Origin: Prochloraceae cyanobacterium
Lineage (GTDB): Bacteria; Cyanobacteriota; Cyanobacteriia; Cyanobacteriales; JASJDA01
Assembly: GCA_030065755.1 (NCBI GenBank)
Contig: JASJDA010000047.1
Span: forward strand, 1 to 41,953
DNA: 41,953 nt
Direction: 5' to 3'
Shown: in pieces, positions 1-8,143 of the stretch
Layout: each line of letters opens with the position of its first letter
How positions within the stretch are numbered: the stretch's first letter is position 1
Program-made: the position numbers and the translations under genes
The notes under the pieces: generated by a model
The model's input: only the letters and a program-made list of their open reading frames with translations
Told to the model about the DNA's origin: nothing
The model's database searches: none

Positions 1-97
1 TTTTTCCTTCCTTTGTGGGGATTAGAGGAATAGCTAAAGCAGCTAATAGAGGAAAAATTACTATGGTTGTGAGCCAAGGAAATTGGGTACTAAACAT
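1..97 (-). CDS. ndhD: NAD(P)H-quinone oxidoreductase subunit 4, N-terminus (partial)
   Basis: This is the first 32 codons of a minus-strand gene that runs off the left edge. It starts at the ATG whose complement lies at 95-97. The translation begins [20 protein letters not shown] and continues as a hydrophobic helix followed by [10 protein letters not shown]. That matches the usual NdhD opening, with FPWLTTI, a first membrane helix and an IP-IP-K-GK loop. NdhD is a proton-pumping membrane subunit of cyanobacterial NDH-1, which serves respiration, cyclic electron flow or CO2 uptake. Which NdhD paralogue this is cannot be told from 32 residues. Confidence 0.75.
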   Translation of the reverse strand, partial: MFSTQFPWLTTIVIFPLLAALAIPLIPTKEGK

Positions 98-494
98 GAC
101 AAATATATAAATTTAGTAGTGAGCGATAAGTTGACTTAGAGTTAACTTTTGTATCCATCTGTAAATAAATGTTAAGGGTTAAAAATGACAAAGTAGGGAC
201 AAAATAGTGTCAAATTGGAGTCAAAGGAGGTGTCAAAAGGGTCTCTAATTCATATATAGTAAGTGTTAGAGGTAAAAAGATTGGCTGTAGGAATAAATAC
301 TTTTTATGTCACCGACTATCTCTGCTGATAAATACTCAAGTACCCTTGGAAGTATCTTTACTAGACTTGAAGAAAGCGAGGGAAAAAATTTAGCTGTATT
401 AATAATTCAGTCTTGCTAGAAAGAAAACTTCGATCGAAATTAATTCACCCTTCAGGCGTACAGGAGAAGCAATATCGATTAATGAAGCTAGATA
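98..494. other. Intergenic region upstream of ndhD and downstream of tauE-like gene
   Basis: About 400 bases without a convincing gene. It must hold the ndhD promoter, read leftwards. The only plus-strand reading frame with an ATG is 306-419 (37 codons, starting MSPTISADKY), which has no clear ribosome binding site and no recognisable family; it may be chance. The 12-mer acccttcaggcg near 447 recurs near 2907. Confidence 0.4.
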
Positions 495-1277
495 TTATCG
501 CTGAATAAGCACAAAAATTGCCACAGCAAAGACAAAATATCCAAATAGTTTTCCCAGTTGTTTGCTATTAACAAACCGAGTTAAATAAGCACCATAAATT
601 GTCCCTAAACTAGCAGCAATAGTAAAAGAAATCATTAAATTCCAATCTAGATTGACCCGATCGAAATAACCGAGAAATCCTGTAGCAGATTTAAAAACAA
701 TAATCGCCAAAGAAGTACCGATCGCTTGTTTCATAGGAATTCCGCCCAATAAAACCAAGGCAGGAATAATTAAAAAACCACCACCTACTCCTACAAAACC
801 CGTGAGGATGCCGACTCCTAATCCTTCTGCGGGAATAGCAAGCCAGCTATACTTGTGTTTTTGTTTTTCGTACTTATTTGGAAAATATAAATCCTTAACA
901 ATAGTATTTTTATTATCTTTGCGAATCATAAAAATACCAGCTATTAGCATTACTACCCCAAAGCAAATTAACTGAAAAGTTTCTGTAATAAAAGGTAAGT
1001 CGGTAAGTCTAGCACCTAGATAAGAACCAAGCATAGCTGGGGGAGTAAAGATAATGGCGGTTTTGAGATTAACATTACCTTGGCGCCAATGAGGAATAAC
1101 ACCAATTAAACTAACTGTACCGACAATTCCTAAACTCATGGCGATCGCTACTTTCGGATCTAATCCCATGACGTATCTTAAAATTGGCACAGCCAGAATA
1201 GAACCTCCACCACCAATCAAACCCAAACTAATACCAATAGCAACTGCTAAAATATGACCGATAACGATCGCAAACAT
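495..1277 (-). CDS. TauE/SafE-family sulfite/anion exporter
   Basis: 260 residues, normal length for the family, and hydrophobic throughout with about eight membrane segments. The two family half-repeats are visible: an N-terminal GLIGGGGSILAVPIL (about 20-34) and a central GFVGVGGGFLIIPALVL (about 161-177), each the glycine-rich motif of TauE/SafE. Members export sulfite, sulfoacetate or similar anions. It is the last gene of a three-gene minus-strand set with a rhodanese and a persulfide-dioxygenase-like hydrolase, so export of sulfite made by sulfide or persulfide oxidation is the likely role (inference from context). The gap to the rhodanese gene is about 100 bases and holds two small hairpins. 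Confidence 0.85.
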   Translation of the reverse strand: MFAIVIGHILAVAIGISLGLIGGGGSILAVPILRYVMGLDPKVAIAMSLGIVGTVSLIGVIPHWRQGNVNLKTAIIFTPPAMLGSYLGARLTDLPFITETFQLICFGVVMLIAGIFMIRKDNKNTIVKDLYFPNKYEKQKHKYSWLAIPAEGLGVGILTGFVGVGGGFLIIPALVLLGGIPMKQAIGTSLAIIVFKSATGFLGYFDRVNLDWNLMISFTIAASLGTIYGAYLTRFVNSKQLGKLFGYFVFAVAIFVLIQR

Positions 1278-1320
1278 AATATCCCCTCCGCTTACTAATT
1301 TGCGGTAAAAAAATATTTTT

Positions 1321-1360
1321 CAGCTATCAGTTAATAGCTGGAAAACTTCAGTTAATACTG
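1321..1360. other. Small hairpins between rhodanese and TauE genes
   Basis: cagctat (1321-1327) pairs with atagctg (1334-1340) around a six-base loop. A second small inverted repeat, cagt-taat-actg, follows at 1349-1360. They lie inside the presumed operon, so they may modulate read-through or mRNA decay. There is no run of T, so a full terminator is unlikely. Confidence 0.35.
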
Positions 1361-1379
1361 ACAGCTGTTGATATTGTTT

Positions 1380-1916
1380 TTAAACTCTTTGGTTGTAAGG
1401 CAGCTTGGCTAATAGCATTGCCATAGCACAAGTATCGGTAATACCAGCCCAGACAAAACCGGCTCCTACAAACCCACTAATAAGTAAAAACCAAGGAGAA
1501 ACCAAAGCACCTAACAAAGTTCCTGTTAAGACTAAGGAACCAGCCACAATTTGTACCTGGCGCATAATACTAATAGGTGCTTTTTTATTAATTTTGGTTT
1601 GATACCCTGCTTCTTTCCAAGCAGTTATCCCACCTTCTAGATGCATAATATCTTTAAAGTTTGCTGCTAATAATTTTTGTGCTGCTTGGCTAGAACGATT
1701 GCCGGTTCTACAGTAAAGAACTAATTTATTATTGCTGTTGCTCTTTATTTTGGATGAATTAAAGCTAGATAGAGAAACCAGAATTGCACCTGGAATATTT
1801 TCCCTAGCATATTCTGCTGGTTCTCTAACGTCAACTAGAGTTACTGTTTTTAGATCGAGCCATTTTTTAAGAGTACGAGCATCAACGACTTGTAATGTAT
1901 CTGCACGGGAAACCAT
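1380..1916 (-). CDS. Rhodanese domain protein with C-terminal membrane tail (YgaP-like)
   Basis: 178 residues. The rhodanese domain covers about 8-108, with DVREPAEY near 29-36 and the active-site loop CRTGNRS with catalytic Cys69. From about 118 to 168 there is a DUF2892-type tail with two hydrophobic helices. This is the architecture of membrane-bound single-domain sulfurtransferases such as E. coli YgaP. It would move sulfane sulfur to an acceptor at the membrane. Its ATG overlaps the stop of the upstream metallo-hydrolase (TAATG), so the two are probably translationally coupled. The pairing with a persulfide-dioxygenase-like enzyme and a TauE exporter supports sulfide or persulfide detoxification. 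Confidence 0.88.
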   Translation of the reverse strand: MVSRADTLQVVDARTLKKWLDLKTVTLVDVREPAEYARENIPGAILVSLSSFNSSKIKSNSNNKLVLYCRTGNRSSQAAQKLLAANFKDIMHLEGGITAWKEAGYQTKINKKAPISIMRQVQIVAGSLVLTGTLLGALVSPWFLLISGFVGAGFVWAGITDTCAMAMLLAKLPYNQRV

Positions 1917-2662
1917 TATTTAAACTCCTTATTATTTGTTATTTGATTAATGGTGGAATGGGAAATTAATTCGCCGCAATTTTGGTTAGCTGGGACTGCT
2001 TCCAATATTTTTTTCGGGTTGGGTAAGTTGAGATTGTCCATTAGTTCAATAAAGCTGTTGCGGGAAATTAGAGATCCTCCTCGATTAAAACGAGGATTAA
2101 ATTGCTTTTCTTCGCCGATCGTAGAAACAGTATGCCCCCGATAGTCGTGACCTGGATATACTAAGGTTTTGTCAGGTAAACTAAATAAACGCTGCGTTAC
2201 CGAATCGTATAAAGTTCCTGCATCTCCACTTTGGAAGTCCGTCCGTCCGCACCCTCGAATAAATAACGCATCCCCAGTTAAAACTAGTTCGCCATTAACT
2301 AAATACGCTACGTGACTGTCCGTATGACCTGGGGTAGCGATCGCTTCTATTTTTACTTCTCCTAATTGCAAAACTTCTCCGTCTTTGATGTATCTGTCCG
2401 CACAAGCAATGGCTGCTTTTTCTGGCACAATTCCCTTACAACCACTAATCTGTCTTAATTTGCCAGTTCCAGTAATGTGGTCGGCGTGGATGTGAGTTTC
2501 TAGGCAATACACTAGGCTTAAACCTAGTTCTTGAATTAGCCAGAGATCCCGCTCTAACTGCTCTAGTACTGGATCGACTAAAGCTGCTTGTTTGGTCAAA
2601 GTATCGGCAATTAAATAGGTATAGGTATTGGTTTCTAAATCGAATAATTGGCGCAATAGCAT
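1916..2662 (-). CDS. MBL-fold persulfide-dioxygenase-like hydrolase
   Basis: 248 residues with the complete metal-binding set: H57-x-H59-x-D61-H62 (THIHADH), H113 (PGHTDSH), D131 (TGDALFIRGCGRTDF) and H172 (YPGHDY). The GDALFIRGCGRTDFQSG signature is typical of the ETHE1/Blh persulfide dioxygenases rather than of glyoxalase II. The expected reaction is glutathione persulfide plus O2 to sulfite at a mononuclear iron. The start is fixed by a strong GAGGAGG ribosome binding site about 8 bases upstream. It heads the sulfur operon. No ArsR/BigR-type repressor gene is in the window, so how sulfide induction works here is unknown. Confidence 0.88.
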   Translation of the reverse strand: MLLRQLFDLETNTYTYLIADTLTKQAALVDPVLEQLERDLWLIQELGLSLVYCLETHIHADHITGTGKLRQISGCKGIVPEKAAIACADRYIKDGEVLQLGEVKIEAIATPGHTDSHVAYLVNGELVLTGDALFIRGCGRTDFQSGDAGTLYDSVTQRLFSLPDKTLVYPGHDYRGHTVSTIGEEKQFNPRFNRGGSLISRNSFIELMDNLNLPNPKKILEAVPANQNCGELISHSTINQITNNKEFK

Positions 2663-2960
2663 TATCGATCGCCTCCTCTGTTTGACGAGCGATCGTCAAA
2701 CATCATGGGAAAATTCTAGTTTTTCTTTTTTTTATTATCTTACCATATAGTTATACAATTAGAACAGAAAAAACTGTTATCAATAGAGAGCTGCTAGAAA
2801 TAGCTCTAAAAATCAATAAAAATATTTAGCAATAACTAATCTTTCGATCGAGAGGGTCTAAAGGCGATGGTTCCTATAAAGGATTGAATTTAGCCTAATT
2901 TTCAACCCTTCAGGCGATCGCAACTAAATAAGGATTCGATCGAGTTAGAGTTGTCAAAAT
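2663..2960. promoter_or_regulatory. Spacer holding the sulfur-operon promoter
   Basis: About 300 bases between the metallo-hydrolase start and the 3' end of the J-domain gene, both on the minus strand. On the minus strand an AT-rich stretch near 2735-2765 (ttgtat, then tatggtaagat) could be a sigma-70 promoter, but spacing and boxes are only fair. The partial palindrome tatagttata lies in the same place and could be an operator. No ORF is visible. Confidence 0.3.
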
Positions 2961-3908
2961 TTATTTCTTCTTACCGCCAAACAAACCGCCAAACATACCG
3001 CGACTTTTCGATTTAGCAGTAGATGACTTGTCACCCTCACGCCGCTTGTTGGTTTTTGATTCTTGCTTATCTAGCTCTTGTTTGCATTTAATTATTATCG
3101 GAGCTGTTGGATCGGCTTGATGAGCCTTGTTAATAAAAATTCTGGCAGATGTGAGCTGATTTTGTTTGAGATAAATTAGACCTTTTAAAGCATTACAACT
3201 ACTGTTATTTGGGTCAATTTTTAAAGCATCTTCTATTTCTATTCTGGCTTTAGCAAAAATGTTTTTATCAATATATTCTTGTGCGCGACGCAAGTAGGAA
3301 TCTACTGTTGTTTGTGGAGATGCTGCAGGTTGTGCTTTAGTATTGTCAATCTGTGATTTATTAGTAACTGAAACTGCATTTTTGACTGGCGATTTCGTGC
3401 TTTTTCTTGCTTCGCCTGCGGTTATTTTCAAATAAATTGCGTTCAACTCGCTAATTTGAGCAATTATAGTCACAGTTTTTTCTAAAGATTGATATTCTTC
3501 TGCGGCAAGAACTTGCAGTACTTTTTTATAAAGAGATTCAGCTTTGCTTCCAGCCTGGGCTAATTTTTTAGCGCTCTCAGTTGCCAGGGTTATTTTATCC
3601 TCTTCTTTAGCGAGGCGCTGACCCATTTGTTGCAAGAGTAATTGATATTCTACGCGTAAATTCTTTTTATATAAATTTTGGTAAGCAGGATTAACCAACT
3701 CAGATAAAATTTTGCTAGCGTAATCTTGTTCCACATCATTTTTAGCTTGACATCTGTCAGGGTGAAGTTGACGAGCAATTTGCAGATAGCGCTTTCTTAC
3801 TTGCTTTTCATCTGCACCAATAGGAAGTCCCAAAACAGCATAATGATCTGGAAAATTGAGCTTAAAAAGTCCGTGGTTGATTTGAAGAGGCATCATAGAT
3901 TGCATCAT
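2961..3908 (-). CDS. J-domain protein with TPR-like C-terminal region
   Basis: About 315 residues. The J domain lies near 22-85 with DHYAVLGL, helix II QVRKRYLQIARQ and the essential HPD triad (LHPDRC), so it should stimulate an Hsp70/DnaK ATPase. A middle helical part rich in Ala, Lys and Glu follows, then a TPR-like segment near 205-275 with A-KIDPNNSSCNALKGLIYLKQ. The tail is basic and glycine-rich (GMFGGLFGGKKK). It lacks the zinc-finger and client-binding domains of classical DnaJ, so it is a specialised J-protein. An upstream TTG at 3920 is possible, but ATG at 3908 is more likely; further in-frame ATGs follow closely. Confidence 0.85.
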   Translation of the reverse strand: MMQSMMPLQINHGLFKLNFPDHYAVLGLPIGADEKQVRKRYLQIARQLHPDRCQAKNDVEQDYASKILSELVNPAYQNLYKKNLRVEYQLLLQQMGQRLAKEEDKITLATESAKKLAQAGSKAESLYKKVLQVLAAEEYQSLEKTVTIIAQISELNAIYLKITAGEARKSTKSPVKNAVSVTNKSQIDNTKAQPAASPQTTVDSYLRRAQEYIDKNIFAKARIEIEDALKIDPNNSSCNALKGLIYLKQNQLTSARIFINKAHQADPTAPIIIKCKQELDKQESKTNKRREGDKSSTAKSKSRGMFGGLFGGKKK

Positions 3909-4020
3909 ATTTAATATCAAAAGCCTTGCTTATATTACCTAGTATGTTCTAGATTTTTCTTAACTGAAAAATTAGGGAGAGCAAGCCGATCGAATTGAAT
4001 AGGGATTAGGAAAAAATAAT

Positions 4021-4848
4021 CTAACTATTCCAGTTTGCCAAGGGAGGTGTTTCCACGAGAGCCTTGCTGAGACTGTTATGAATTTGACCATTTGTTGCCA
4101 AAATTCGACCAGATTCGATTTTTAGGGGACTGCCATCATAAGCGGTGACTTTGCCTCCTGCTTCAGTTAGTATTATTATTCCCGCAACTATGTCCCAAGG
4201 ACTAATTCCTCTTTCCCAATAGCCGTCAATGCGTCCGCAGGCTACATCAGTTATATCTATTGCAGCAGATCCGCTGCGGCGCACTCCTTGGGTTAAATGG
4301 GTCAAATAACAAAATTCAGCATAATTATTGTCAGTAGTTTCTCGGCGATCGTAGGCAAAACCAGTTACCAAGATGGTTTTACTCAATTCCTTTGTCTGAG
4401 AAACTTGGATGGGACGACGATTGCAAGTTGCTCCTAAGCCAGAGGCTGCGCGAAGTAATTCATTGCGAAACGGATTGTATACTGCGCCGACAATAGGAAC
4501 TCCCTCAAATAATAATCCTGCGGAAACTGCGGCAACGGGATATCCGTGAGCGTAATTAGTCGTACCGTCGAGGGGGTCAATTGCCCAGAGATATTCACTG
4601 TCTAACTCTCCTAACTTACCAGATTCTTCTGCCAAAATTTGATGTTCTGGTACGTGACGGCGCAAAACTTTGAGAATTTCGGCTTCAGCTAAGCGATCGA
4701 CTTCCGTTACTAAGTCTCCAGGACGACTTTTTTCTTCAATATTTGTTAATTTTCCCCAGCGCTCTTGTAAAATTGCCCCAGCAGCCATTACTGCTTCTGT
4801 AGCAACGTCTAAAAATATTTGCAGTTGTTCGGGAGAATGTTTGCTCAT
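4021..4848 (-). CDS. Inositol monophosphatase family protein
   Basis: 275 residues, standard for the IMPase/SuhB fold. Metal and substrate motifs are complete: EESG (E74-E75), WAIDPLDGTTNYAHGYP (D91, D94) and the late WDIVAGIIILTEAGG (Asp near 218). It hydrolyses a phosphomonoester with Mg2+, such as inositol-1-phosphate, histidinol phosphate or PAP. In cyanobacteria, members of this family also act as histidinol-phosphatases, so the exact substrate is not settled. It lies 47 bases downstream of a ferredoxin gene on the same strand and may be co-transcribed with it. Confidence 0.9.
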   Translation of the reverse strand: MSKHSPEQLQIFLDVATEAVMAAGAILQERWGKLTNIEEKSRPGDLVTEVDRLAEAEILKVLRRHVPEHQILAEESGKLGELDSEYLWAIDPLDGTTNYAHGYPVAAVSAGLLFEGVPIVGAVYNPFRNELLRAASGLGATCNRRPIQVSQTKELSKTILVTGFAYDRRETTDNNYAEFCYLTHLTQGVRRSGSAAIDITDVACGRIDGYWERGISPWDIVAGIIILTEAGGKVTAYDGSPLKIESGRILATNGQIHNSLSKALVETPPLANWNS

Positions 4849-4895
4849 TACTTTATTTTAAGTAGTCACGATCGATATTCTCCCTCTTTTTGGCA

Positions 4896-5264
4896 TCAAT
4901 CATCATCTAGAGGTAATCCAAATCTAACTTTCCCCTTAGCAAAATAACGACCAAACTGAAGTTCGTACACTTCATCTTCATCTTGAGTCTCTACCTCTAA
5001 GTCCGATCGAGGGTAGCTGACACACAGTAAAGCATATCCATCTTCTTTCAATTTTGGCGAGATTCCCATTGCTTCTGGTTGGTAGACTTCCCCTGAAAGA
5101 ATGCGCACAGCACAAGTGGTACAAGCACCATTACGACAGGAAAAAGGGAGTTGTTCTCCAGTTTTTTCTACGCTGTGTAAAATATAGCGATCGTCTGGTA
5201 CTGAGAAATTGTGTATTTTTCCGTTTTGACGATCGCGGATTTTGATGTTGTAAAAAATAGTCAT
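4896..5264 (-). CDS. [2Fe-2S] ferredoxin with C-terminal extension
   Basis: 122 residues, longer than the roughly 97-residue plant-type ferredoxin. Cluster ligands are Cys43, Cys48 and Cys51 (CRNGACTTC) and Cys81 (LLCVSYPRSDLEVET). An acidic then aromatic extension (YELQFGRYFAKGKVRFGLPLDD) fills the last 25 residues. Such an extension marks the FdC2-type low-abundance ferredoxins of cyanobacteria and plastids, so the role is probably electron delivery to a special partner rather than bulk photosynthetic flow (inference). It is upstream of the IMPase-family gene on the same strand. Confidence 0.88.
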   Translation of the reverse strand: MTIFYNIKIRDRQNGKIHNFSVPDDRYILHSVEKTGEQLPFSCRNGACTTCAVRILSGEVYQPEAMGISPKLKEDGYALLCVSYPRSDLEVETQDEDEVYELQFGRYFAKGKVRFGLPLDDD

Positions 5265-5408
5265 GGCTTCTTAGTTTTAGTTGAAAAAAAATAACAAGTA
5301 ATAAAGAGCGATCGCCTGTAGTATAACTTGCTGCTAAACTACCTTTTGTTAAAACTAGCTAAAACTACTTATAGCAATTTCCCTTATGTTTGCCACAAAT
5401 AACTCTGA

Positions 5409-5459
5409 GTGGGAGAGGGGGAGATAGGGAGATGGGGGGATGGGGAGACGGGGAGAGGG
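5409..5459. repeat. G-rich short tandem repeat
   Basis: A purine-rich tract made of imperfect ggggagat/ggggagac units, just upstream of the methyltransferase gene. It resembles the short tandemly repeated repetitive sequences common between cyanobacterial genes. One strand could form G-quadruplex-like structure. Confidence 0.7.
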
Positions 5460-5513
5460 TTTATTATCTAATTGAATGATACCTAATTTAAATGCGCATC
5501 AGCTTATCAACTG

Positions 5514-5530
5514 CTTATTAAGCAACGCCC
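5514..5530. repeat. 17-bp direct repeat, left copy
   Basis: The sequence cttattaagcaacgccc occurs here and again, exactly, at 6209-6225. The two copies bracket the methyltransferase coding region; the right copy contains its stop codon. Confidence 0.8.
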
Positions 5531-5565
5531 TGCTGTATGGGCTTATTTTGTTGTTTTCGGGGTAT

Positions 5566-6216
5566 ATGATGAACAATTCAGTTCAATTTTGGGACAAAAC
5601 CGCAGAATATTATTCTAAACAATCCATTGCTGACGAAGCAGCTTATCAGAAAAAACTGCAAGTTACAAGAGAATACTTTAAGCCAGACATGGAAGTGCTG
5701 GAGTTTGGCTGTGGGACAGGATCGACCGCGATCGCTCACGCACCTTACGTTAAACATATTCGGGCAATAGATTTCTCGTCGAAAATGATTGAAATTGCCC
5801 GAAGTAAAGCCGAGGCAAACAAAATCGAAAATGTCACCTTTGAACAATTGACTATCGATGAATTAAGTGTTGGCGATCGCACCTTGGATATGGTGCTAGG
5901 ACTCAATATTTTGCACTTACTGGAAAACAAGGAAGAAGTAATCGCCAAAGTTTACAAGATGCTCAAACCAGGCGGACTTTTCGTCACCAGTACGGTGTGT
6001 TTGGGAGATACGATGAAGTGGTTTAAGATTGTCGCGCCGATTGGAATATTTTTGGGTTTGATGCCGACAGTTGCGGTTTTTACCACGAAAGAATTGTCAG
6101 ACAGTTTGACCGATGCTGGTTTTACAATTGACTACCATTGGCAACCGAGCAAAAGCATAAGCAAAGGGGTGTTTAAATTTAAAGGGGTGTTTATTGTGGC
6201 GAAGAACCCTTATTAA
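5566..6216 (+). CDS. Class I SAM-dependent methyltransferase
   Basis: About 216 residues. Motif I is VLEFGCGTGSTAIAHAP, followed by IRAIDFSSKMIEIARSKA (motif II, acidic Asp) and LDMVLGLNILHLLENKEEV (motif IV region), then MLKPGGLFVTSTVC. This is a Rossmann-fold methyltransferase of the UbiE/small-molecule type; the substrate is unknown. The reading frame is open upstream to an ATG at 5476, but that adds a 30-residue hydrophobic leader with poor family match and includes the left 17-bp repeat. The start at 5566 or 5569 (MNNSVQFWDKTAEYYSK) is preferred, though its ribosome binding site is weak. Confidence 0.82.
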   Translation: MMNNSVQFWDKTAEYYSKQSIADEAAYQKKLQVTREYFKPDMEVLEFGCGTGSTAIAHAPYVKHIRAIDFSSKMIEIARSKAEANKIENVTFEQLTIDELSVGDRTLDMVLGLNILHLLENKEEVIAKVYKMLKPGGLFVTSTVCLGDTMKWFKIVAPIGIFLGLMPTVAVFTTKELSDSLTDAGFTIDYHWQPSKSISKGVFKFKGVFIVAKNPY

Positions 6217-6225
6217 GCAACGCCC
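6209..6225. repeat. 17-bp direct repeat, right copy
   Basis: Exact second copy of the 17-mer at 5514-5530. It overlaps the methyltransferase stop codon (TAA at 6214-6216). Confidence 0.8.
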
Positions 6226-6261
6226 AAAATATAGCGATCGTTAATTTTTCTAGAGGAAACA

Positions 6262-7551
6262 ATGTCTTTTTCGCGACGTAATTTTCTGACTTTGGCAAGT
6301 ACCAGTGCAGCAAGCACCATTTTAGCATTACCTCTCAAGAATTTTTATGCTAGAGCAGCTGCAGGTAAAACTACTTCAGTCGAAGGCTTTGGCGCACTCA
6401 AACCCGATCCTAAAGGAATATTAGACCTGCCTGCTGGATTTCAATATCGAGCCTTTTCTCGTACTGGAGATATTATGAGTGACGGACATCCCGTACCTAA
6501 AGATCACGACGGTATGGCTGCTTTTCCTGGCTCCGAAGGGACTACTATTTTAGTGCGCAATCACGAAATCAGTCCTAACGAAAAGCCCGCAATAATAGCC
6601 CCAGATAACAAAAAATACGATCGATTTGGTTCTGGCGGCACTACTACCCTAATTATCGGCAAAGACCGCCAACTAATTAAAGATTATGCTTCTCTTGCTG
6701 GTACTGTACGTAATTGCAGTGGGGGACCAACTCCTTGGGGATCTTGGATTAGTTGTGAAGAAGACGTTTCTACTCCTAATGGCCCTAAAAAAGTTGCTCG
6801 CAAACACGGCTACAATTTTGAAGTACCAGCCACAGCAGAATCGTTAGTAGATCCTGTTCCTTTGGTGGGAATGGGTCGCTTTAACCACGAGGCGATCGCA
6901 GTTGACCCGAAAACTGGATATGTCTATCAAACTGAAGATCGAGAAGATAGTTGTATCTATCGCTTCCGTCCTCGCCAAAAAGGGAACTTAAAAGCAGGGG
7001 GTATTCTCGAAGCTTTGGTAATTAAAGGGATGTCGAAAGTAAATACTAGCAAAAATTTCCCCTTCAGCGAAACAAAAGCAGTTGAGTGGGTCAAACTAGA
7101 AGATGTCAACCCCCAAAGAGATTCTCTTCGTTACGAAGCGCAATCGAAGAAAGCGGCAATTTTTAAACGAGGAGAAGGAATGTGTTACAGCAATGGAGCA
7201 ATCTATTGGACTTGTACTAGTGGCGGTAAAGCGGGTAAGGGTCAGGTCTTTCGTTACAATCTCGCTGCTGAGACAGTAGAATTATTTGTTGAGTCTCCAG
7301 GTGCGAAAATACTAGACAATCCCGACAATCTTACTGTCAGTAGCTTTGGCGACCTCTTTTTGTCTGAAGATGGTTGGGGAGAGCAATTTATCGTGGGAGT
7401 GAATCGCGACGGCAAATGCTACAAATTTGCCCGAAATGCCCTCAACAATAGCGAATTTGCCGGAATCTGTTTTTCCCCAGACGGACAAACCATGTTTGTT
7501 AATATTCAAAGACCTGGCATCACTCTCGCTATCTGGGGTTCTTGGACTTAG
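6262..7551 (+). CDS. PhoX-family (DUF839) alkaline phosphatase, Tat-exported
   Basis: 429 residues. A Tat signal, SFSRRNFLTLAS with twin Arg, is followed by a hydrophobic stretch and AxA sites near residue 33. Family motifs follow in order: LVRNHE, NCSGGPTPWGSWISCEED, GRFNHEAIAVDPKTGYVYQTEDR, EGMCYSNGAIYWTCTSGGK and LDNPDNLTVSSFGDLFLSEDG, ending in FAGICFSPDGQTMFVNIQRPG. These acidic and Cys positions build the Fe/Ca cluster of PhoX-type phosphatases. The enzyme should act in the periplasm to release phosphate from organic esters. A good AGAGGA ribosome binding site precedes the ATG. No Pho box was recognised upstream. Confidence 0.88.
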   Translation: MSFSRRNFLTLASTSAASTILALPLKNFYARAAAGKTTSVEGFGALKPDPKGILDLPAGFQYRAFSRTGDIMSDGHPVPKDHDGMAAFPGSEGTTILVRNHEISPNEKPAIIAPDNKKYDRFGSGGTTTLIIGKDRQLIKDYASLAGTVRNCSGGPTPWGSWISCEEDVSTPNGPKKVARKHGYNFEVPATAESLVDPVPLVGMGRFNHEAIAVDPKTGYVYQTEDREDSCIYRFRPRQKGNLKAGGILEALVIKGMSKVNTSKNFPFSETKAVEWVKLEDVNPQRDSLRYEAQSKKAAIFKRGEGMCYSNGAIYWTCTSGGKAGKGQVFRYNLAAETVELFVESPGAKILDNPDNLTVSSFGDLFLSEDGWGEQFIVGVNRDGKCYKFARNALNNSEFAGICFSPDGQTMFVNIQRPGITLAIWGSWT

Positions 7552-7574
7552 GAGATCCCAACTATTTTCCCTCA

Positions 7575-7641
7575 TCCCCCACGATCTCGATCCTTGCATA
7601 GGGCTGCACGCGCAGCCCTATGCGGACTCTTCGAGATGGGG
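7575..7641. terminator. Long palindrome between convergent genes, likely bidirectional terminator
   Basis: The core gcatagggctgc (7596-7607) pairs perfectly with gcagccctatgc (7612-7623) across a 4-base loop. An outer arm (cccc...gatctcga on the left, tcgagat...ggggga on the right) extends it with a small bulge, and a T-run follows at 7646-7651. It separates the plus-strand phosphatase from the minus-strand membrane protein. Confidence 0.65.
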
Positions 7642-7649
7642 GAGGTTTT

Positions 7650-8027
7650 TTACCCTGGTCTTCTGGTTATCTTGTGGTTTCTAATCCCCACGTAGTTAGA
7701 AACCAGCTCGAAAATTAAAATATCTTTAACACCAAAGTAAATAATAAGAATATGGAGCAAAAAGAAAGCTAACTGCAAAGGCATACTTAATTCTAATCCC
7801 TGCCACATCAGAATTAAACCGCACATTAGCAAGCACAGAGGTGCAATTACAGCTTGAAAGATGTAAAGAATTATTCCCGTTTCACCAAGTCTGCGCTTTC
7901 TCGTCACGAGTAGATAGAATGACAGCCCTATGTAAGCAATAGCTAAAATAAAATCGAAAAAGCCCAGCACAGAAACAAAATTAATCGTAGAATCGCTCAT
8001 AATAAATTTTTGAATTCGTTTTCCCAC
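7650..8027 (-). CDS. Small hypothetical membrane protein
   Basis: 125 residues, or 116 from the internal ATG at 8000 (MSDSTINFVSVLG), which looks as likely. Three to four hydrophobic helices are visible: FVSVLGFFDFILAIAYIGLSFYL, a segment around IILYIFQAVIAPLCLLMCGLIL, and LQLAFFLLHILIIYFGVKDILIF. The C-terminus is basic. No family was recognised and no partner gene is next to it on the same strand. Confidence 0.6.
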   Translation of the reverse strand: MGKRIQKFIMSDSTINFVSVLGFFDFILAIAYIGLSFYLLVTRKRRLGETGIILYIFQAVIAPLCLLMCGLILMWQGLELSMPLQLAFFLLHILIIYFGVKDILIFELVSNYVGIRNHKITRRPG

Positions 8028-8143
8028 TCTTAAATTAAAAAGGTATCAGAAAATTCTCAAAATGTCAGAGTCTTTCAAGAGTAAATAGAAAAATATTTAT
8101 TAAATTTAAGAAAATTTTCGCTTTAAATTCTCTATGCTAAACT

